Part shown: one piece after another, positions 6,920 through 10,338 of the stretch
Layout: every line of letters begins with the position of its first letter
How positions within the stretch are numbered: the first letter of the stretch is position 1
Source of the DNA: Timaviella sp038204505
Lineage (GTDB): Bacteria > Cyanobacteriota > Cyanobacteriia > Elainellales > Elainellaceae
NCBI GenBank assembly: GCA_038204505.1
Contig: JBBRCV010000197.1
Location: 1 to 10,338 of the forward strand
Direction of reading: 5' to 3'
Length of the DNA stretch: 10,338 nucleotides
Position numbers and translations under genes: made by a program
The notes under the pieces: generated by a model
Told to the model about the DNA's origin: nothing
Database searches by the model: none
The model's input: the letters and a program-made list of their open reading frames with translations, nothing else

Positions 6920-7173
6920 CAGGTACAATCGAAGCCTGTAGATGTTTCAAAAAATACCATCCTGGTAGACCCTGGCTATCATTCCGAAGAAAATATTCAA
7001 GTCCTCGAAAGCTGAAAAAGAAGCTTAAGGGAAACTTGGATTTGTTCCAGTTGCGACTCAATAGGTGGTAGAACGTTCTAATCCATGAATGGAACGCTGC
7101 AAGAGTCTGGTGAAAAACTTTGAATAGACTTTAGTTGCGAAGGCAAAGCTGAATTTCTGCTTCATCAGGCTAA
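6920..7173 (+). pseudogene. Decayed IS5-like transposase remnant, left part
   Basis: Two transposase-like pieces are legible. Positions about 6941-7012 read VDVSKNTILVDPGYHSEENI and QVLES, like the DAGYHSEENL block of DDE transposases, and stop at TGA 7013-7015. From 7065 the frame reads VVERSNP, stop, MERCKSLVKNFE, stop, TLVAKAKLNFCFIRL up to 7172. This matches the conserved IS5-group C-terminus (VVERSNAWMERCKSLVKNFERTL type). Three stops and at least one indel near 7069 mean it is dead. The frame is cut by the ISKra4 insertion at 7173 and resumes after it. The two pieces may come from the same element or from two related ones; the first is less certainly IS5-type. Confidence 0.7.
7165..7173. 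repeat. 9-bp target site duplication, left copy (TCAGGCTAA)
   Basis: TCAGGCTAA directly precedes the left inverted repeat and recurs exactly at 8374-8382 after the right one. A long, perfect duplication marks a fairly recent insertion. Removing the element and one copy restores the interrupted transposase frame. Confidence 0.92.
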
Positions 7174-7195
7174 GGGAGCATCCCACTTTTTATTT
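7174..7195 (+). repeat. ISKra4-type element, left terminal inverted repeat (22 bp)
   Basis: It begins GGGAGCATCCCACTTTTT and is the exact reverse complement of 8352-8373. Confidence 0.95.
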
Positions 7196-7284
7196 TTCGA
7201 CTGTAGGGAACAGAATCAGCCGAAATGAGACGGTAAAAAGTGAGGGATAATCAACAGAGAACCGTGTCATGAGGTGATTTTCAG
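7196..7284 (+). other. ISKra4-type element 5' untranslated region
   Basis: This is the leader between the left repeat and the first transposase ORF. GAGGTGA (7271-7277) is the Shine-Dalgarno, seven bases before the ATG at 7285. No clear promoter pair is visible. Confidence 0.4.
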
Positions 7285-8353
7285 ATGACTCCTGAACAAG
7301 AGCAAGCCCTCCAAGTCCACATCCAAGCCATCGCTCGAATTTTGTATGATGATACTCCGGCAGCAGAATTGAAGAGTCTTAGCGGCATTGAGCAAGCGGT
7401 ACGACGACAAATGCAGCAGCATGTGATGCCTGAGGTCGGCATTTTTTTATCGCAACAGAGACCGACACCACCGGAGGCTATTGCCGACAAGTCAAAAGCA
7501 TCTTCGGAGAACTCCCGATTACGCAAGCACAAGCCGAAAAATTAGGCATCAAAGCGCACTGTCAGATGAGTCCGTATTTAGAGAGTTGTTGCTTGCGCTT
7601 GAGTGCCAATGTGTCCTATCAACATGCCGCCGATGACCTGGCTTATTTGACTGGGATAACTGTGTCTAAAAGTGCGCAACAGCGCTTAGTTCATCGCCAG
7701 GATTTTAGTCAACCGGAGGTGGTTGAGCCTGTAGAAGAATTAAGCGTAGATGGCGGTAATATTCGAGTGCGAACACCCGTAGGGGAAAAGAGTCGCTGGA
7801 AAGGCTATAAAGCGGTGAGGTTGCATGAGCGCATGGCAATTTCGGCTGAATTTGGTCAGAGTCCAGTCATCATTGAGTGGGTGAATGCCCAACCCCTAGC
7901 CCAGATGGTGACTTGTTTGGGGGATGGGCATGATGGCATTTGGAACCTCATCAGAGAACTTGCACCGGAATCGCAACGGCGAGAAGTTTTAGACTGGTTT
8001 CACTTGGTGGAGAACTTACATAAAGTAGGTGGCTCTATCAAACGGTTGAATCAGGCAGAAGCGTTGTTATGGGAAGGCAAGGTGACAGAGGCTAAGACTT
8101 TATTTGAACCGTTAAGTGCCAAGCAAGCCTATAACTTTTGTGAATATTTAGAACGGCATCGCCATCGCATCATTAACTATCAGTATTACCAAGCCGAGGA
8201 TATTGCTCGATTGGCTCTGGAACCATTGAGTCTACGATTAAACAGATTGACCGAAGAACTAAAATCTCAGGGGCACAATGGAAAGAGGAGAATGTGCCCC
8301 AAGTCTTAGCCCAGCGTTGTGCCTACCTGAATCGGCTAATCTCTGCTCAATAA
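7285..8353 (+). pseudogene. ISKra4-family transposase, two frames plus an inactivating frameshift
   Basis: Frame A (ATG 7285, stop 7543-7545) encodes the family N-terminus MTPEQEQALQVHIQAIARIL. At T TTT TTA (7443-7449) a -1 slip leads into frame B, open from 7449 through TDTTGGYCRQVKSIFGELP, GIKAHCQMSPYLESCCLRL and the catalytic core: Asp in ELSVDGGN (codon 7749-7751), Asp in LGDGHDGIW (7923-7925), and LDWFHLVENL. At about 8204 one T is missing: the open frame drifts into nonsense and stops at 8307-8309. The true continuation, SIGSGTIESTIKQIDRRTKI then SGAQWKEENVPQVLAQRCAY and LNRLISAQ, lies in another frame from 8207 to TAA 8351-8353. The third catalytic residue (Glu, codon 8228-8230) is in that lost part, so the enzyme as read is inactive. 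The first frame change is probably programmed; the second is a real mutation. Confidence 0.9.
7443..7449 (+). promoter_or_regulatory. Probable -1 programmed ribosomal frameshift site T TTT TTA
   Basis: The heptamer is in the exact X XXY YYZ register of the upstream frame (codons TTT TTA at 7444-7449). A -1 slip joins it to a downstream frame with no stop until past the catalytic core. Two-ORF ISKra4 relatives are believed to use such fusion. A plain indel in a T-run is the alternative. Confidence 0.6.
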
Positions 8354-8373
8354 ATAAAAAGTGGGATGCTCCC
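8352..8373 (-). repeat. ISKra4-type element, right terminal inverted repeat (22 bp)
   Basis: It is the exact reverse complement of 7174-7195. The ancestral transposase stop TAA (8351-8353) overlaps its inner edge. Confidence 0.95.
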
Positions 8374-8382
8374 TCAGGCTAA
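8374..8382. repeat. 9-bp target site duplication, right copy (TCAGGCTAA)
   Basis: Identical to 7165-7173; see that entry. Confidence 0.92.
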
Positions 8383-8408
8383 TGTTGAAGCGCTTGGTCA
8401 CAGCCTAA
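8374..8408 (+). pseudogene. Decayed IS5-like transposase remnant, right tail
   Basis: When the ISKra4 element and one duplication copy are removed, the frame ending FIRL at 7172 continues as MLKRLVTA and stops at TAA 8406-8408. FIRLMLKRL is the usual end of IS5-group transposases, which confirms that the two halves were one gene. Confidence 0.8.
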
Positions 8409-8683
8409 GAAGATACCTGTCGAATGTCAATTACATAGGCGCATTATTTTGAAGATATTTTCTACTCGGTTTGAGTCGGTGAGATCGGCATTCAGAAACT
8501 TAAAAAGAGGAGATCGCGACTTCCGTGAGACGACAACTATAACGCTGTTGTACTAACACGATGAATTCTCCGTCAATCAGCATCAGAAACTTGAATTCAC
8601 CTACAATAGACAGCACAATTTGAGACTCTGCCTTTTTAATGAGCCAGCAGAGGCAGCTTCAAGAAACTAAGTCGCCTCCTAAT
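8409..8683. other. IS21 terminal non-coding region, likely IS end near 8418
   Basis: No gene is visible here. TGTCGAATGTCAATTA begins at 8418; IS21-family tips start with TGT and end with ACA, so this is the likely outer end of the element on its istB side. The rest up to 8683 would be the 3' non-coding part of the element. The inverted pair CTGCCT ... AGGCAG (about 8627-8656) is a weak terminator-like dyad after istB. Confidence 0.35.
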
Positions 8684-9466
8684 TTATGGGGAATTCGTGC
8701 GAGAGATCGCCGATTGCTTCCGAAAACTCTCTGCTTTGAATTCGATAATTGTCGCGTGATGGACTAAGCGATCAATTGCCGCGACCGTCATCATCGAGTC
8801 GCTAAAGATGCTATCCCATTGGCTGAACGGCTGGTTGGCTGTAACCAGCAAGCTCCGGCGCTCATAGCGATGAGAAATCAACTCAAACAACACCGAGGTT
8901 TCAGCTTCTGTCTTTTTGACGTAGCCGAGATCATCGACGACGATCAACTCAAAGCGATCTAATTTGACCAGCAAGGGTTGCAATTGCAGTTGTAACTTAG
9001 CCTGTTGCAGCAGTTGCACCAAGGCGGTTGCCGGAAAGAATTTCACCCGTTTACCCAGTTCTAGCATGGAACGCGATAGGGCACTGGCGATATGCGTTTT
9101 CCCCACGCCCGATGCCCCGAATAAAAGGCAGTTACAGCCTTGTTCGACCCAGCTTGGATCTTCCGCCAAGTGCATGATTGCCGCTGGGTTAAGACCTGGA
9201 ACATGAGTGAACTCAAAGTTGGATCATGTCTTTCCATAAGGCAGTTGTGCCTCGCTCAATGCTCGACTCAGGCGCGCTTGATCGCGGCGTTGACTTTCTC
9301 CCTCGCACAATGCCAACAAGAATTGCGCATAGGACCAATGCTCTTGAGTCGCTTGCTGTTCGAGACTCTGCCACTGGGCTTTCATCTGGCTGAGGTGGAG
9401 GCGTTTGAGGTGGTCGTTGAGGTTCTGGTATGGGCTGCTCACAGGCAGGGGCGAGGAGTTGGTCAT
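8684..9466 (-). pseudogene. istB: IS21 transposition helper ATPase IstB with in-frame stop
   Basis: From ATG (9464-9466) the frame reads MTNSSPLPVSSP, then the IstB N-terminal helical block LNDHLKRLHLSQMKAQWQSL ... LSEAQLPYGKT. It meets TGA at 9224-9226 and continues in the same frame as SNFEFTHVPGLNP, the AAA+ core with Walker A GASGVGKTH, Walker B LIVVDDLGYV, and the late block SDSMMTVAAIDRLVHHATI. With the stop ignored, the length (about 260 codons) is normal for IstB. One base change (for example TTA to TGA, giving KTLSNF) explains the break. IstB loads and activates the IstA transposase on target DNA; the truncated 80-residue product could not. An ATG at 9175 would give a piece still holding the Walker motifs but lacking the N-terminal IstA-contact region. 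A sequencing error at this base is the main alternative. Confidence 0.88.
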
Positions 9467-10202
9467 AGCTGGCAAGATGGTGTTGAGTCGTTTCGATGAA
9501 CGTCATGGTCTGGACATTGGGAATGAGGTCAAAAGCTTGTTGCAATTGCCGCAGGGTCAAAGTTTGAGATTCTAATTGCACCGTTAAATAGGTCGCAACT
9601 TCTGCTTCTTTATCCTGGGTGGCAGCGACATACAGGGCTTCAACCATGATTCGAGCAGCAGTGTCGGGTTCTATCATCTGTTTCATCTGTTGCCATAACT
9701 GCTGCCACTGTTCATTGGGCAGCACGTCCGCTTGCCAATCACAATGTAAAAAGGCACGGGGCTTGCGGCGAAAACTCTCCACTAAATGGCGATAATTAAT
9801 GCTGCGTCCTCGACGGATTCTCTCACTGCCGTGGATATGGAGTCGGGCTAATGCCAAGACTTCAGTTCGACCGACAAAACCGACGAGTCGGTCATGATAA
9901 AGGTGAACTGTCAGGCGTTGTCCAATTAAGCGAGACGGCACGCTGTAAATGATGCTGCGGACATTAATCGTGCTGTAGCAACTGACCTTGGCACTGAGCA
10001 CTTCATAGTCAGGCGAACGATAGCGGGGTAACGGTTGCAGCAGGGCTTTTTCAACTTCAAACTTTTGAGTTCGTTTGGCATTTTGTTTGGCAACCACCTG
10101 CTCAATCAAAGCTTGATACGCTGAGACTGATTCAAACTCCAGGCTGCCCCGACGGAATAAAGCTTGGCAGAGTTTGCGTTTGAAATGACCGTGGGGTGAC
10201 TC
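9213..10202 (-). CDS. istA: IS21 transposase IstA, 3' exon of an intron-split gene
   Basis: From the intron border at 10202 the frame reads ESPHGHFKRKLCQALFRRGS, LEFESVSAYQALIEQVVAKQ and on through the IstA C-terminal domain (YRSPDYEVLSAKVSCYSTIN, VRSIIYSVPSRLIGQRLTVH, VESFRRKPRAFLHCDWQ) to a stop at 9213-9215. ESPHGHFKR is the last block of the retroviral-integrase-type core; its Glu is the third residue of the DDE triad and the Lys/Arg seven residues on is the usual partner. The first two Asp and the N-terminal DNA-binding part are in the 5' exon outside the window. About 330 of some 500 residues are seen. The last 80 or so codons overlap istB by about 250 bases in another frame, far longer than the few bases usual for IS21, so the natural istA stop may have been lost. 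An internal TTG (10107-10109) is not a real start. Confidence 0.85.
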   Translation of the reverse strand, partial: ESPHGHFKRKLCQALFRRGSLEFESVSAYQALIEQVVAKQNAKRTQKFEVEKALLQPLPRYRSPDYEVLSAKVSCYSTINVRSIIYSVPSRLIGQRLTVHLYHDRLVGFVGRTEVLALARLHIHGSERIRRGRSINYRHLVESFRRKPRAFLHCDWQADVLPNEQWQQLWQQMKQMIEPDTAARIMVEALYVAATQDKEAEVATYLTVQLESQTLTLRQLQQAFDLIPNVQTMTFIETTQHHLASYDQLLAPACEQPIPEPQRPPQTPPPQPDESPVAESRTASDSRALVLCAILVGIVRGRKSTPRSSAPESSIERGTTALWKDMIQL

Positions 10203-10338
10203 GTAAGAGTCGAGCGACAGGTCGCCCTGCCGCCCTCTCCTTCAGAACCGTGCTTGCGAGGTTACCAGCACACGGCTCCTCAATAATGCGGCTGTTGTCA
10301 TCAGCACCATTCGCCCTGTTCATTCATAGATTCTTCGA
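10203..10338 (-). ncRNA. Group II intron, 3' end (domains V and VI), continues past the window
   Basis: On the minus strand, 10278 down to 10245 is a 34-nt domain V starting GAGCCGTG and ending CACGGTTC, with fully paired outer stem, a GGTAAC-type cap and the AG bulge. Domain VI follows: GGCGGCAGG pairs with CCTGTCGCT around a GCGA loop, AGAG pairs with CTCT, and a bulged CGA places the branch A (10210) eight bases from the intron end TTAC at 10203. These helices are nearly perfect, so this intron looks able to splice. About 60 bases of upstream sequence (domain IV end) are seen; any reverse transcriptase would be beyond the window. The reading frame of istA resumes in phase 0 at the border. 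Confidence 0.88.

Larger units (their letters stand above)
7174..8373 (+). mobile_element. ISKra4-family insertion sequence, 1200 bp
   Basis: The element is bounded by perfect 22-bp inverted repeats beginning GGGAGCATCCC and flanked by identical 9-bp duplications. It carries a two-frame ISKra4-type DDE transposase. The size, GGG tips, duplication of 8-9 bp and two-ORF layout fit the ISMich2-like subgroup. It inserted into the IS5-like remnant, so the elements are nested. Its ends are intact, so it could still be mobilised in trans although its own transposase is broken. Confidence 0.93.
8418..10338 (-). mobile_element. IS21-family element, partial, split by a group II intron
   Basis: The minus strand carries istA (3' exon) followed by istB, the standard IS21 order. 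The istA-side end lies beyond the window. The proposed istB-side tip (TGT at 8418) is ten bases after the IS5-like tail's stop codon. A group II intron occupies 10203 to the window end inside istA. With a stop in istB and the intron in istA, autonomous transposition is doubtful. Confidence 0.75.

Noticed and set aside
7281..7532. Minus-strand frame opposite the ISKra4 first ORF
   Set aside because: Cys-rich shadow of a recognisable transposase N-terminus.
8964..9499. Plus-strand frames opposite istB/istA
   Set aside because: Shadows of the minus-strand IS21 genes with no family resemblance.
10132..10323. 63-codon minus-strand frame spanning the intron/exon border
   Set aside because: It reads through domain V and VI of the intron into istA in the wrong frame; the RNA structure explains the sequence.
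1..10338. CRISPR array or tRNA genes
   Set aside because: No spaced direct-repeat series and no cloverleaf-like segment with a conserved T-loop were seen on either strand.

Overview
The window looks like cyanobacterial chromosome. The first gene carries three perfect copies of the cyanobacterial HIP1 octamer GCGATCGC (about 127, 535 and 839), and related GCGATCG/CGATCG words occur elsewhere. The gene families (short FAD-domain photolyase homologue, CHAT and KAP proteins, ISKra4 and IS21 elements, group II introns) fit a large, repeat-rich filamentous cyanobacterium. The exact taxon cannot be read from the sequence.

Layout, left to right. (1) 64-882, minus: a stand-alone photolyase/cryptochrome FAD-binding domain protein. 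(2) 883-1764: non-coding DNA holding a perfect 16-bp palindrome near the photolyase start, the 3' part of a decayed ORF-less group II intron (domains V and VI recognisable, 3' end near 1421), a broken mini-ORF with a strong ribosome binding site, and an AT-rich promoter-like stretch. (3) 1765-6851, plus: three co-directional genes that form the most interesting part. They encode a small protein with one hydrophobic helix and a coiled coil, a CHAT caspase-like protease fused to a formylglycine-generating-enzyme-like (FGE/SUMF1) domain, and a KAP-family P-loop NTPase with a helical TPR-like C-terminus. Protease plus NTPase plus small accessory component is the architecture of NTPase-controlled conflict (antiphage or programmed-death) systems. 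(4) 6852-8408: a decayed IS5-like transposase remnant, split by a 1200-bp ISKra4-family element with perfect 22-bp inverted repeats and a perfect 9-bp target duplication. The ISKra4 transposase has a probable programmed -1 frameshift site and a later one-base loss that removes the catalytic Glu. (5) About 8418 to the window end, minus: an IS21-family element. Its istB has an in-frame stop, and its istA is interrupted by a group II intron immediately before the codon of the presumed catalytic Glu of the DDE triad.

How the parts fit: the inferred model for genes 1765-6851 is that the KAP NTPase senses or gates a signal, the CHAT protease is the cutting effector, the FGE-like fold acts as a recognition or binding module, and the small hydrophobic protein is an adaptor or membrane anchor. 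This is inferred from domain architecture, not shown. The operon is bounded by mobile-element debris on both sides, and perfect HIP1 sites are absent from it, consistent with an acquired accessory island next to a chromosomal photolyase-like gene.
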